A stretch of DNA of 64,000 bases from an uncultured Oscillibacter sp. (GTDB lineage Bacteria; Bacillota; Clostridia; Oscillospirales; Oscillospiraceae): contig CAKTMK010000007.1 in NCBI GenBank assembly GCA_934574045.1, positions 1 to 64,000 on the forward strand, written 5' to 3'. The position numbers were made by a program, and so were the translations under genes. Position 1 is the stretch's first letter, and each line of letters begins with the position of its first letter. The notes beneath the pieces are model-generated. The model did no database searches and was not told where the DNA came from. It saw only the letters and a program-made list of their open reading frames with translations. This document shows, piece after piece, positions 1 through 7,507 of this stretch.

Positions 1-170
1 AACTGGGTGTCCCCCCGGTTCACCACGCCGCAGATGCGGTTGCGGGTGGTCTGGGCCTTGTTGGAGACGATGGCGATCTTCTCGCCCACCAGCGCGTTGG
101 TCAGGCTGGATTTTCCCACGTTGGGCCGTCCGCAGACGGTGACCATGGCTGTCTTTTTGATTTCCGGCAT
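1..170 (-). CDS. era: GTPase Era, N-terminal fragment (window edge)
   Basis: Era is a GTPase that binds 16S rRNA and the 30S subunit during ribosome maturation. Only the first 56 or so codons are in the window; the gene continues past position 1. The visible part contains the G1/P-loop GRPNVGKSSL near residue 13-22 and the switch-I stretch SNKAQTTRNRI, both typical of Era. The ATG at 168-170 has GAGGAT eight bases upstream. It lies 42 bases downstream of recR on the same strand, so it is probably the distal gene of the rpe-dcyD-recR-era run. A related GTPase such as Der is less likely because the SNKAQTTR segment is the Era form. Confidence 0.9.
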   Translation of the reverse strand, partial: MPEIKKTAMVTVCGRPNVGKSSLTNALVGEKIAIVSNKAQTTRNRICGVVNRGDTQ

Positions 171-212
171 AATAGATGATCCTCAACTTTCTTTGAGCAG
201 TTTTCGCGCGTG

Positions 213-812
213 TCAGATCTCGCGCCGTCCCTCCAGCGCGCGGGAGAGGGTGGCGTCGTCGGCAAATTCCAGATGTCCGCCCACGGGGATGCCGTAGGCC
301 AGGCGGGTGACCTTCACGTCAAAGGGCTTGAGCAGCCGGGCCAGATACATGGCCGTGGCCTCGCCCTCCGTGTCCGGGTTGGTGGCCATAATGACCTCTT
401 CCACGCCGCCCGCGGCCACCCGGTCCAGCAGCGGCTTGATGGCCAGATCGTCCGGCCCCACGTGGTTCATGGGCGAAAGGACGCCGTGGAGCACGTGATA
501 GCGCCCGTTGAACTCCCGCGACCGCTCCAGCGCGGCCACGTCCCGGGGGTCCGCCACCACGCAGATCACGCTTCCGTCCCGCTTGGGGGACGCGCAGATG
601 GGGCACAGGCCGCCCGCGGTGAAATTCTGGCACACCGGGCAGCACGTCACGCTGCGCTTGGCGTCCACGATGGCGTCCGCAAACTCCCGGGCCTCCGTCT
701 CCGGCAGACCCAGCACGTAAAACGCCAGCCGCTGCGCGGACTTCCCGCCGATCCCGGGCAGACGGGCAAACTGCTCCACCAGCTTTTCCAGCGGTGCAGG
801 AAAATATTCCAT
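213..812 (-). CDS. recR: Recombination mediator protein RecR
   Basis: RecR works with RecO (and RecF) to load RecA on gapped DNA. The 199-residue product shows the family order: an N-terminal helix-hairpin-helix (LPGIGGKSAQRLAFYVL), a four-Cys zinc finger around residues 55-75 (CCPVC...CPIC), and a Toprim domain with VVADPRDVAALE and ATNPDTEGEATA. I chose the ATG at 810-812 because GAGGAG sits seven bases upstream; an in-frame TTG two codons earlier lies too close to that site. In many Firmicutes recR follows dnaX and ybaB; here it follows a D-cysteine desulfhydrase gene with 33 bases between them. Confidence 0.97.
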   Translation of the reverse strand: MEYFPAPLEKLVEQFARLPGIGGKSAQRLAFYVLGLPETEAREFADAIVDAKRSVTCCPVCQNFTAGGLCPICASPKRDGSVICVVADPRDVAALERSREFNGRYHVLHGVLSPMNHVGPDDLAIKPLLDRVAAGGVEEVIMATNPDTEGEATAMYLARLLKPFDVKVTRLAYGIPVGGHLEFADDATLSRALEGRREI

Positions 813-845
813 GTTCAAGCTCCTCGCTGTCGATTCTTCCGGCGC

Positions 846-1820
846 TCAGCCCAGATCCATGGCGAACAGCGCCGCCGCGCCGCCGGTGTGGACAAACACC
901 ACCGCGTCCTCGCCGGAGAAATACTCCCCCCGCTCCAGCAGTCGGCACATGGCGGCATACGCCTTGCCGGTGTACACCGGGTCCAGCAGAATGCCCTCCT
1001 CCCGGGCCAGCGACTGGATATAGGGCGTGTCCTCCGGGTTGGGGACCGCGTAGCCCGCGCCGATGTTCTCCACCATCTCAAAATCGCCGGGGCGGCCCGT
1101 CTCGCCGCACTGGAGCAGCTCCGCCGCGCCGGAGACCAGCTCCGGCACGATCCGCTCAAATGGGTCGTCGCACACGGCCACGCCCGTCACCTTCGCCCCC
1201 GGCAGAAACAGCCGCGCACCCAGCAGCAGGCCCGCCGTGGTCCCGCCGGACCCGGCGGCGGAGACGATGTGCCCGATCCGCACACCCGCGGCCATGGCCT
1301 GCACCGTGAACTCCCGGACGCCGTTCACATACCCCACGCAGCCCAGCGGCACCGAGCCGCCCACCGGGATCAGGCAGCACTTATGGCCTGCCTGCTCCAG
1401 CTCCGCGGCCCGGCGGCGCATCTCGGCGTCGATCTCGTCGTAGGAGTCCGTGTCGATCAGCTCCACCTGCGCGCCGAACAGCTCGTCCAGCACCAGATTG
1501 CCCTTCCGCTCCGTCACGCCCCGGCGCTTGAGCAGCAGCACCGCCTTCATCCCCAGCCGCGCGGCGCAGGCCGCGGTCAGCGCCGCGTGGTTGGACTGGG
1601 CGCCGCCGGTGGTGAACACCGTGTCGCACCCGTCCGCCTGAGCCTGCGCCAGCAGAAATTCCAGCTTGCGGACCTTGTTCCCGCCCAGCGCCGTGCCGCA
1701 CAGGTCGTCCCGCTTGATGTAAACGTCCCGCCCGTACCGCGCGCTGACGGACTCCAGCCGGTAAAACGGCGTGGGGTACAGCCCCAGCGTCACCCGGGGC
1801 AGATCGCTGATGTTTTTCAT
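846..1820 (-). CDS. dcyD: D-cysteine desulfhydrase / ACC deaminase family PLP enzyme
   Basis: Fold-type II PLP enzyme of the D-cysteine desulfhydrase / 1-aminocyclopropane-1-carboxylate deaminase family, 324 residues. Members release ammonia and either pyruvate plus sulfide from D-cysteine or 2-oxobutyrate from ACC. The PLP lysine is expected at K49 in LGGNKVRKLE, followed by the phosphate and substrate loop TTGGAQSNH near residues 78-86 and a glycine-rich SAAGSGGTTAG near residue 190. The sequence start (LPRVTLGLYPTP) is typical of the DcyD branch. The ATG at 1818-1820 has GGAGAG four bases upstream; upstream in-frame codons run into rpe. It is ten bases from rpe and probably co-transcribed. 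Substrate choice cannot be settled from sequence. Confidence 0.85.
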   Translation of the reverse strand: MKNISDLPRVTLGLYPTPFYRLESVSARYGRDVYIKRDDLCGTALGGNKVRKLEFLLAQAQADGCDTVFTTGGAQSNHAALTAACAARLGMKAVLLLKRRGVTERKGNLVLDELFGAQVELIDTDSYDEIDAEMRRRAAELEQAGHKCCLIPVGGSVPLGCVGYVNGVREFTVQAMAAGVRIGHIVSAAGSGGTTAGLLLGARLFLPGAKVTGVAVCDDPFERIVPELVSGAAELLQCGETGRPGDFEMVENIGAGYAVPNPEDTPYIQSLAREEGILLDPVYTGKAYAAMCRLLERGEYFSGEDAVVFVHTGGAAALFAMDLG

Positions 1821-1830
1821 ATGTCTCTCC

Positions 1831-2475
1831 TTATCCCCGCAGCAGGCGGATGCGGGCGGGGATGTCCTCCGCTCCGTACACCGCGCTGCCCGCCACCAGA
1901 ACGTTTGCGCCCGCATCGATGCACGCGCGGAACGTGTCCGGGCCGACTCCGCCGTCCACCTCCAGCTCGCAGGCAGGGTTGAACGCGTCGATCATCTCCC
2001 GCACGGCGCGGACCTTGCCCATCTGGTCGGCCATGAAGCTCTGGCCGCCGAAGCCCGGCTCCACCGTCATCACCAGCACCAGCTCCACGTCCCGGATATA
2101 GGGGCGCACGGCCTCGGCGGACGTGCCGGGCTTGACCACCACGCCCGCGCGCTTTCCGGCGGAATGGACCGCGTCGATGGCGGCGCGGAGGTTCTCCTCC
2201 GTATCCGCCTCCACGTGCATCGTCACAAGGTCCGCCCCCGCCTCGCAGAACTGGCGGACGTACCGCCCCGGCTGGACGATCATCAGATGCACGTCCAGCG
2301 GCAGCGCCGTGACGGGCCGGATGGCCTTGACCACCGGGATGCCGATGGTGATGTTGGGGACGAACATTCCGTCCATCACGTCCACGTGGACGTAATCGGC
2401 GGTGGAGATCCGTTGAATGTCCCGCTCCAGATTCGCAAAGTCCGCAGACAGGATGGACGGTGAGATCTTGACCAT
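1831..2475 (-). CDS. rpe: Ribulose-phosphate 3-epimerase
   Basis: Interconverts ribulose 5-phosphate and xylulose 5-phosphate in the pentose phosphate pathway. At 214 residues it is full length for this TIM barrel. Visible signatures are the start VKISPSILSADFANL, the metal/catalytic segments HVDVMDG and DVHLMI, the loop MTVEPGFGGQSF, and the phosphate-binding end VDGGV...AGSAVYG. The ATG at 2473-2475 has AGAGGC six bases upstream. The open frame continues upstream without good start signals, so the short form is chosen. It is the first gene of the run rpe-dcyD-recR-era, driven from the promoter at 2684-2712 through a leader of about 200 bases. Confidence 0.96.
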   Translation of the reverse strand: MVKISPSILSADFANLERDIQRISTADYVHVDVMDGMFVPNITIGIPVVKAIRPVTALPLDVHLMIVQPGRYVRQFCEAGADLVTMHVEADTEENLRAAIDAVHSAGKRAGVVVKPGTSAEAVRPYIRDVELVLVMTVEPGFGGQSFMADQMGKVRAVREMIDAFNPACELEVDGGVGPDTFRACIDAGANVLVAGSAVYGAEDIPARIRLLRG

Positions 2476-2683
2476 GAAACAGCCTCTTTTCTTTGAAAAA
2501 CTCGGCTCCGCCGGCGCGGACGGCCCCTTCTCCGAAAGGAACGCCCCCGCGCCGCGGGCATAAGATAGTCTGAGCGGCAGAGCGCCCGCGGCGCCCCACG
2601 CGGCGTCCGGCCCCGGCGCGGCGCCTCCGCTTTTTTGAATAGGGCCGGCAGGGAAGCCTGCCGGCCCGCTGCGTTCTCCGGCC
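2476..2683 (-). other. GC-rich structured leader of rpe
   Basis: Gene-free stretch read as the untranslated leader of rpe. It starts with a strong hairpin at about 2644-2668 (an 11-base GC arm) followed by TATTC rather than a U-run. Further down is a second arm pair, GCCGCGGGC...GCCCGCGGC (about 2557-2598). I could not match it to any riboswitch or T-box that I know. It may be only GC-driven folding. Confidence 0.4.
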
Positions 2684-2712
2684 AGTATAGCAAACCGGCG
2701 GCGAAAATGCAA
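2684..2712 (-). promoter_or_regulatory. Sigma-A promoter for rpe-dcyD-recR-era
   Basis: On the minus strand TTGCAT (2712-2707), a 17-base spacer and TATACT (2689-2684). The -35 box begins six bases after the stop codon of the aldolase gene, so the downstream genes have their own start even though all lie on one strand. Confidence 0.7.
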
Positions 2713-2717
2713 GGCGC

Positions 2718-3365
2718 TCAGCGGGGCTGGCCGTAAGTCCTGAACTTTTCCAGCACCTGCGCCATCTGCTCCCGGCTGAGGACGTTTGGCGTGCCGATGC
2801 ACATGGCCCGGTACTGAAGCTCCGCCACGAATTCGAGATTGCAGGCAAGGCCGTACGCCTCCTCCATGCTCCCGCCGCAGGCCACCAGCCCGTGGTTCGC
2901 CAGCAGCACCGCCCGCCCCGCGCCGCAGGTCTGCGCCGCCGCCCGGGCCAGCTCCGGCGTGCCGTAGGTCTCGTAGGGCGCGCAGGGGATCTCGTCGGTA
3001 TGCGCGTCGCCGATCACATAGTGGACCGCCCGCAGCGGAAGGCCCAGCACGGCAAAGGTGGTGCAGAACACGGAGTGGGTGTGCGCCACCGCCCGTGCGT
3101 CGGGCTTGCAGCGGTAAAACTCCGTGTGCAGCGCCCACTCGCTGGAGGGCCTGCGCTCCCCTTCCACGATGTTGGCGTTCAGGTCCGTCACCACCACGTC
3201 CTCCGGCCGGATGGCGGAATACGCCATGCCGGACGGGCTGATGGCCATCAGCCCCCGTTCCGGGTCGTAAACGCTCAGATTGCCGCTGGTCCCCGTGCTG
3301 AGCCGGTCGGCGCTCATCCGCCGCCCGTACTCCGCCACCAGCTCCCGTTCTGCCTGCATCAGCAT
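2718..3365 (-). CDS. Class II aldolase, FucA/DrdA-like (5-deoxyribulose-1-phosphate aldolase candidate)
   Basis: Zinc-dependent class II aldolase/adducin-fold enzyme of 215 residues. Zinc ligands are visible as H95 and H97 (AHTHSVF) and H158 (LANHGL); the catalytic acid is E76 in PSSEW; the phosphate-binding start TGTSGNLS (24-31) is present. L-fuculose-1-phosphate aldolase has the same layout. Its place directly after an MtnA-family isomerase and an MtnK-type kinase points instead to cleavage of 5-deoxyribulose 1-phosphate or methylthioribulose 1-phosphate into DHAP and an aldehyde. AGGAG lies nine bases before the ATG; a second in-frame ATG follows two codons later. The 17-base gap to the isomerase supports one operon. 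Confidence 0.8.
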   Translation of the reverse strand: MLMQAERELVAEYGRRMSADRLSTGTSGNLSVYDPERGLMAISPSGMAYSAIRPEDVVVTDLNANIVEGERRPSSEWALHTEFYRCKPDARAVAHTHSVFCTTFAVLGLPLRAVHYVIGDAHTDEIPCAPYETYGTPELARAAAQTCGAGRAVLLANHGLVACGGSMEEAYGLACNLEFVAELQYRAMCIGTPNVLSREQMAQVLEKFRTYGQPR

Positions 3366-3382
3366 CCTGTCCAGCTCCTCTC

Positions 3383-4435
3383 TTAGTAAAAGGCGGTCTC
3401 GCCGCCGTCGAAATACCGCTCCAGCGTATAGGGCGTGAACACGCCCCGGTCCGTCACCACGCCGGAGATCAGGTGGGGCGGCGTCACGTCAAAGGCGGGG
3501 TACACCGCCTTCACTCCCGGCGCCGTGTGCCGCGCGCCCCCGGTGCAGAGCACCTGCTCCGGATCCCGCAGCTCGATCACGATGTCCCGCCCCGCCGGCT
3601 TGTCCCGGTCGGGGATGCCGGTGACGAAATAGGGAATGTGGAAATACTTTGCCAGAATGGCCAGCTGGAGCGTGCCGATCTTGTTGGCGATATGGCCGTC
3701 CATGGCGATGGTGTCCGCCGCGGAGGTGAACAGATCGACCCCCTCCCGCTCCATGACGTAAGCGGCCATGTTGTCCGTGACCACCGTGGTGTCAAAGCCC
3801 ATCTCCGCAAAGCAGGAGGCGGTCAGCCGCGCGCCCTGAAGATAGGGCCGCGTCTCCGCGCAGAACACCCGGAAGGTTTTATCCTGCCGCCGGGCCGCCC
3901 GCATGACGGTCCCGATGATCGTCTCGCCGAAGCACTGGGTGAGGATCGTCCCGCCGTCCGGGATCAGCTCCGCCAGCCGGTCGCCCACGGCCTGCATTTT
4001 CCCGTAGCGCCGGTTCAGGGACGCCACGGTGGTCCGCACCGCCGCTTCCGCCGGGTCGCCGCCGGCGCTCAGCGCCTCCAGCGCCGCGCGGCGGCAGCTC
4101 TCCGTCACCGCGGCGTATCGGTTGGCGGCGGTGGGCCGGGCGGACGCCAGCTCCCGGGACGCCTGCTCCAGAAACGCCGCCTGCTCCTCCCCGCTCCGGT
4201 CCCGGCACTCGTGGGCCGCCAGCGCCATGCCCATGCCCACGGCGGTATACGGCCCCGCGCTCTGGGTCACCATGTCCCGCACGGCCTGCGCCACCTCCCG
4301 ATAAGACGCGCACTCCACAAAGTGCACCTGCGCCGGGTAGACCCGCCGGTCCAGAATACGCACCCGCCCGTTTTCGTACCACGCCACGTTCTCATAGCGC
4401 AGGAGGAAGGGCATCTCTTCATCCATCCGCTCCAT
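3383..4435 (-). CDS. mtnA: MtnA-family sugar-1-phosphate isomerase (methylthioribose/5-deoxyribose-1-phosphate isomerase)
   Basis: Aldose-ketose isomerase of the MtnA / eIF2B-alpha-like fold, 350 residues, the usual length. The catalytic Cys is retained in ILTQCFGET and the catalytic Asp in AADTIAMDG, followed by the family hallmark ANKIGT. The usual THCNAG around the Cys is changed to TQCFGE, and the N-terminal part (residues 1-100) is poorly conserved, so this is a divergent branch. It should convert methylthioribose 1-phosphate or 5-deoxyribose 1-phosphate to the ketose. The ATG at 4433-4435 has AGGGGAG six bases upstream. It lies 16 bases after the kinase stop and 17 before the aldolase start. 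Confidence 0.82.
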   Translation of the reverse strand: MERMDEEMPFLLRYENVAWYENGRVRILDRRVYPAQVHFVECASYREVAQAVRDMVTQSAGPYTAVGMGMALAAHECRDRSGEEQAAFLEQASRELASARPTAANRYAAVTESCRRAALEALSAGGDPAEAAVRTTVASLNRRYGKMQAVGDRLAELIPDGGTILTQCFGETIIGTVMRAARRQDKTFRVFCAETRPYLQGARLTASCFAEMGFDTTVVTDNMAAYVMEREGVDLFTSAADTIAMDGHIANKIGTLQLAILAKYFHIPYFVTGIPDRDKPAGRDIVIELRDPEQVLCTGGARHTAPGVKAVYPAFDVTPPHLISGVVTDRGVFTPYTLERYFDGGETAFY

Positions 4436-4451
4436 GCTCGTCTCCCCTCTC

Positions 4452-5651
4452 TTACGCAAGGATCAGCCGGAACGTCTCCGTCAGCTCCCCGCCGGAGCGG
4501 AACGTCCGGCGGTTTTTGATGAGCGCCGTTCCCAGCTTCACCAGCACCCGCTCCATAGCCGCCCGGGCCGCGCCGTCCGTCACGTCCGTCAGCTCCGCCA
4601 CCTTCGCGTCGCCCACGGTGCGCCGGACGATCTCCGTCCCCGCGTAGCCCGCCGCGTCCGCCATCACGCCGTCCAGATACGCTTGCCGGAACCCCGGCTC
4701 CCGGTACAGCGGCAGCGTCACCTTTTCCTCGTAGACCTCCTCCAGCTTGTCCCGCGTCCGGTCGTACACCGCCGCGATCAGCGCCGCCAGCCCGTCCGCC
4801 GGTCTCTCCGGCGCGGCGGCCGCCAGACGCGCCCACGGGAAAAAGAGGTTACCCAGCACGTTGCCGATGTCGTAGCCCATGGGGCCGTAAAACGCAAACT
4901 CCGGGTCGATGACCTTCACGCCCGCATTGCCGACGAAGATGGACCCGGTATGCAGGTCGCCGTGGAGCAGCGCCTGCGCGTGGTTCATAAAGCCGTCCCG
5001 CAGGAGGGCCGCCTCCCGGCGGAGCGCGCAGTCGCGGTAGAGAAATTCCTCCGCGAAGCCCTCGTTTTCCGGTGAGATCACGTTGCGGCCCTTATAATTA
5101 TAGTATGGCTCCGTCAGGACCAGATCCTCCGTGATGTCGCACAGCTCCGGATTCGTGAAAAAGGCGGCGCGCCGCTTCTTCTCCGCCCGGTCCAGAATCA
5201 GATCCGTGGTGGGAAGCAGGCTCCGGGCCAGAAACTCGGACAGGCTCTCCGCCAGATTCGGGGCGATCCGCCCCGCCGCCAGCTCGCTCCGCAGACTCCG
5301 GCAGTCCGCAAGATCCTCCATGGCGATGGCCGCCATGGTCTCGTCCCAGCGGTACACCTCCGGCACGAAGGACGGGACCAGCTCCCGCTGGAGCTGGAGC
5401 ATCCGGGCCTCCAGACGGCTGCGGCCCACGTCCAGCGGACGGCCCGACGAGCGCAGCAGCCGGTCCGCCTGCTTGACGATCAGGGACCGCCCGTCCCGCC
5501 GGGAGCGCACGCGGGTGACGTAATTGATGTTTCCGTCGCCGATCTCGGCGGACTCCAGCGGCTCCGCCGGGTCAAAAAAATGCAGGACCTCCACGGCGTA
5601 GCGCTCCACGTCGCCGGGAGTCATCCGGAAAAACGTTGTAAAATCAGGCAT
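4452..5651 (-). CDS. mtnK: S-methyl-5-thioribose kinase family (MtnK-like sugar kinase)
   Basis: Kinase of the APH/choline-kinase fold, 399 residues, matching the roughly 400 of MtnK. Visible are the N-terminal IGDGNINYVTRV nucleotide loop, the catalytic HGDLHTGSIF near residue 230, the metal-binding VIDPEFAFYGPMGYD about 20 residues later, and NVLGNLFF after it. It phosphorylates C1 of methylthioribose; in DHAP-shunt clusters the same family takes 5-deoxyribose, released from the 5-deoxyadenosine by-product of radical SAM enzymes. GGGAGGGG precedes the ATG by seven bases. It is the first gene of the three-gene cluster and has its own promoter at 5694-5722. Confidence 0.87.
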   Translation of the reverse strand: MPDFTTFFRMTPGDVERYAVEVLHFFDPAEPLESAEIGDGNINYVTRVRSRRDGRSLIVKQADRLLRSSGRPLDVGRSRLEARMLQLQRELVPSFVPEVYRWDETMAAIAMEDLADCRSLRSELAAGRIAPNLAESLSEFLARSLLPTTDLILDRAEKKRRAAFFTNPELCDITEDLVLTEPYYNYKGRNVISPENEGFAEEFLYRDCALRREAALLRDGFMNHAQALLHGDLHTGSIFVGNAGVKVIDPEFAFYGPMGYDIGNVLGNLFFPWARLAAAAPERPADGLAALIAAVYDRTRDKLEEVYEEKVTLPLYREPGFRQAYLDGVMADAAGYAGTEIVRRTVGDAKVAELTDVTDGAARAAMERVLVKLGTALIKNRRTFRSGGELTETFRLILA

Positions 5652-5693
5652 CTGCAAGCCCCTCCCGCGGGCGCGGCCCGCCGTTTTTCCTCC

Positions 5694-5722
5694 ATTGTAC
5701 ACGCTTCGCCAAAATTCGGCAA
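5694..5722 (-). promoter_or_regulatory. Sigma-A promoter of the mtnK-mtnA-aldolase operon
   Basis: Minus-strand TTGCCG (5722-5717), 17-base spacer, TACAAT (5699-5694), placing the start of transcription about 35-40 bases before the mtnK ATG. Confidence 0.65.
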
Positions 5723-5803
5723 CGGTTTCTTTCCTCTCTGCGGGCCGGGAGAAAGCGGACGGGCGCGGGACGGAAGCTCCGCCCCGCGCCTGGTGCGCCG
5801 TCC

Positions 5804-6502
5804 TCAGCGCCGCATCGCCCGCTCCAGCAGCGTCATCATCCGCTCCGCGTGGCGGTACTCGTCGGCGCTCAGCTCGTTGAGGAGCTTGACGAGGCACGGG
5901 TCCGTGGTCCCGTCCGCCGCCCGGGCGTAGTTCATTCCGCCGCAGGCCTCCGCGTGATACCGCGCCCGCAGAGCCGGGCACAGCGGCCCGATCTGGATGC
6001 GCTCGCAGCTCACCGCCGGACGGTAGCACTGGCCGGTGATGAGGTAATAGGCCGCCATCAGCCGCCGCGCGTGACCCGCCTCGTCCTCGGCGGTGTCCGC
6101 CAGCATCTGCCGCGCCCAGGAGGGTGCCTGCCGCGCGAAGGCGCGGTAATACCGCCGGTCGGCCAGCTCATCCTCGATAAAGCCCTGGAGCACCTCGATC
6201 ATCTCCATCGCCGCCGAGCCCATGCAGCAGGGGTCCGCCTCCGCGCCGGGCAGCGTGTCCAGCGGCTGCGCCGCGGGCCGGGGCGGGAGGGCGGGCGCAC
6301 CCTGCATCACCGGCTGGCCCTGCATAGCGGGCGCACCCTGCGCCGCGGACGATCCGGCCGCGCCCGGTCCCGCGGGAGCGCTCATCTGCGCCGGGGCGGC
6401 CCCGCTCATTCCCGGATAAGGGTCCAGCGTGGGAGACACCCGCTGCCAGACCCGGTCGTACTGACGGTAATCGTATGTATCCTGCATCTGCATCTGCTGC
6501 AT
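5804..6502 (-). CDS. Ferritin-like di-iron domain protein with disordered N-terminus (possible spore-coat protein)
   Basis: 232 residues in two parts. Residues 1-90 are low-complexity, rich in Met, Gln, Ala, Pro and Gly (repeats such as QGAPAMQGQPVMQGAPA). Residues 95-232 form a ferritin/rubrerythrin-type four-helix bundle with two ExxH motifs: EDEAGHARRL and EYRHAERMM, plus IEDELADRRYY. This suggests a carboxylate-bridged di-iron site, with catalase or peroxide-handling activity as in the CotJC/rubrerythrin group. I do not recognise the exact family. GGAGAG precedes the ATG by five bases. A sporulation-type promoter candidate lies 100 bases upstream, so a role in the spore coat is plausible but inferred. 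Confidence 0.7.
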   Translation of the reverse strand: MQQMQMQDTYDYRQYDRVWQRVSPTLDPYPGMSGAAPAQMSAPAGPGAAGSSAAQGAPAMQGQPVMQGAPALPPRPAAQPLDTLPGAEADPCCMGSAAMEMIEVLQGFIEDELADRRYYRAFARQAPSWARQMLADTAEDEAGHARRLMAAYYLITGQCYRPAVSCERIQIGPLCPALRARYHAEACGGMNYARAADGTTDPCLVKLLNELSADEYRHAERMMTLLERAMRR

Positions 6503-6599
6503 CGCAACTCTCCGTTCCGCCGCTTCGCTCCGGCAAAGGCCCCGCGGGCCGTTCCGCTCCGCCGCGCGAAGTAGATTCCGGCGGAGCGCGCTTCTCCCT

Positions 6600-6628
6600 T
6601 ATCGTATGCGCGGGGCGGTCCATCCGTT
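6600..6628 (-). promoter_or_regulatory. Sigma-K/sigma-E-like promoter candidate for the ferritin-like gene
   Basis: Minus strand AAC (6628-6626), 17-base spacer, then GCATACGATA with CATACGATA at 6608-6600. This matches the sigma-K form AC-N16/17-gCATAnnnTA completely at the -10. No good sigma-A promoter was seen for this gene. Confidence 0.45.
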
Positions 6629-6696
6629 CCTGCGATGCTTTCAGCCGATAAAACCGCGGCTTCCGGGCAGAATATTTGAAAGAATGGCGGGATACA

Positions 6697-6725
6697 TTGC
6701 TTTTTTTGAAAAAAGCTGTTAAAAT
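6697..6725 (+). promoter_or_regulatory. Sigma-A promoter of the sufC-sufB pair
   Basis: TTGCTT (6697-6702), 17-base spacer, TAAAAT (6720-6725), about 40 bases before the sufC start. The spacer holds a short AT inverted repeat. Confidence 0.65.
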
Positions 6726-6766
6726 AGCGGAGCGATTTGAAAAAACGCGCAAGGAGGAATGGCGCT

Positions 6767-7507
6767 GTGCTGGAATTGCAGAACATCAGCTACACCGTCC
6801 GGGAGCCGGACGGCGCGCTTGAAATTTTGAAAAACGTCTCCCTGACCATCGAGGATCACCGGCTGGTGGTCTTTACCGGCCCCAACGGCGGCGGAAAGAC
6901 CACGCTGGCCAAGATCGTCATGGGGCTTGTCCGGCCCACGGAGGGCCGCATCCTCTGGAACGGCGAGGATGTGACGGAGCTGGGAATCACCGAGCGGGCC
7001 AGAAAGGGCATCAGCTACGGGTTCCAGCAGCCGCCCCGGTTCAAGGGGCTGACCGTCCGGGACCTTCTGACCATCGCGTCCGGGGACGAAAAGCTCTCCA
7101 AGGACCGCTGCTGCCAGTATCTGACCAAGGTGGGCCTGTGCGCCAACGACTATCTGGACCGGGAGGTGGACGCGTCCCTCTCCGGCGGCGAGGTCAAGCG
7201 CATCGAGATCGCGTCCATTCTGGCCCGGAACGCAAAGCTGATGATCTTCGACGAGCCGGAGGCGGGCATCGACCTGTGGAGCTTCGCGCGGCTGACGGAG
7301 ACCTTTGAGCAGCTCCACCGGGCGGGGGACGCCACGATGATCGTCATCTCCCATCAGGAGCGGATCATCTCTCTGGCGGACGAGGTCATCGTCATCGGCG
7401 ACGGGGCCATCCGCCACCGCGGCTCCGCCGGCGAGATCCTGCCCAAGATTCTGGCGGACACCACCGGGGCATGCCCGGTGCTGACGAAAGGAGGCGACGC
7501 GCAATGA
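6767..7507 (+). CDS. sufC: SufC-type ABC ATPase of a minimal SUF (SMS) iron-sulfur system
   Basis: Soluble ABC ATPase of 246 residues that powers Fe-S cluster assembly on a SufB-type scaffold. Walker A is GPNGGGKTT (about 37-45), the signature LSGGEVKRIE, Walker B LMIFDEPEAGID, and the switch His is in VISHQER. There is no membrane segment. The GTG at 6767 is chosen because AAGGAGG sits nine bases before it; the longer frame from a TTG at 6737 would start upstream of the ribosome binding site. The stop overlaps the ATG of the next gene. No sufS, sufU or sufD is nearby, which fits the two-gene SUF-like minimal system described in anaerobes rather than the full operon. Confidence 0.88.
   Translation: MLELQNISYTVREPDGALEILKNVSLTIEDHRLVVFTGPNGGGKTTLAKIVMGLVRPTEGRILWNGEDVTELGITERARKGISYGFQQPPRFKGLTVRDLLTIASGDEKLSKDRCCQYLTKVGLCANDYLDREVDASLSGGEVKRIEIASILARNAKLMIFDEPEAGIDLWSFARLTETFEQLHRAGDATMIVISHQERIISLADEVIVIGDGAIRHRGSAGEILPKILADTTGACPVLTKGGDAQ

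Noticed and set aside
210..1982. 590-codon open frame on the plus strand
   Set aside because: Antisense to recR and dcyD, which have clear domains; the product is His/Arg/Pro-rich noise. The same holds for 8579-10960 (+), 12782-14584 (+), 17458-19956 (+) and 26390-28621 (-).
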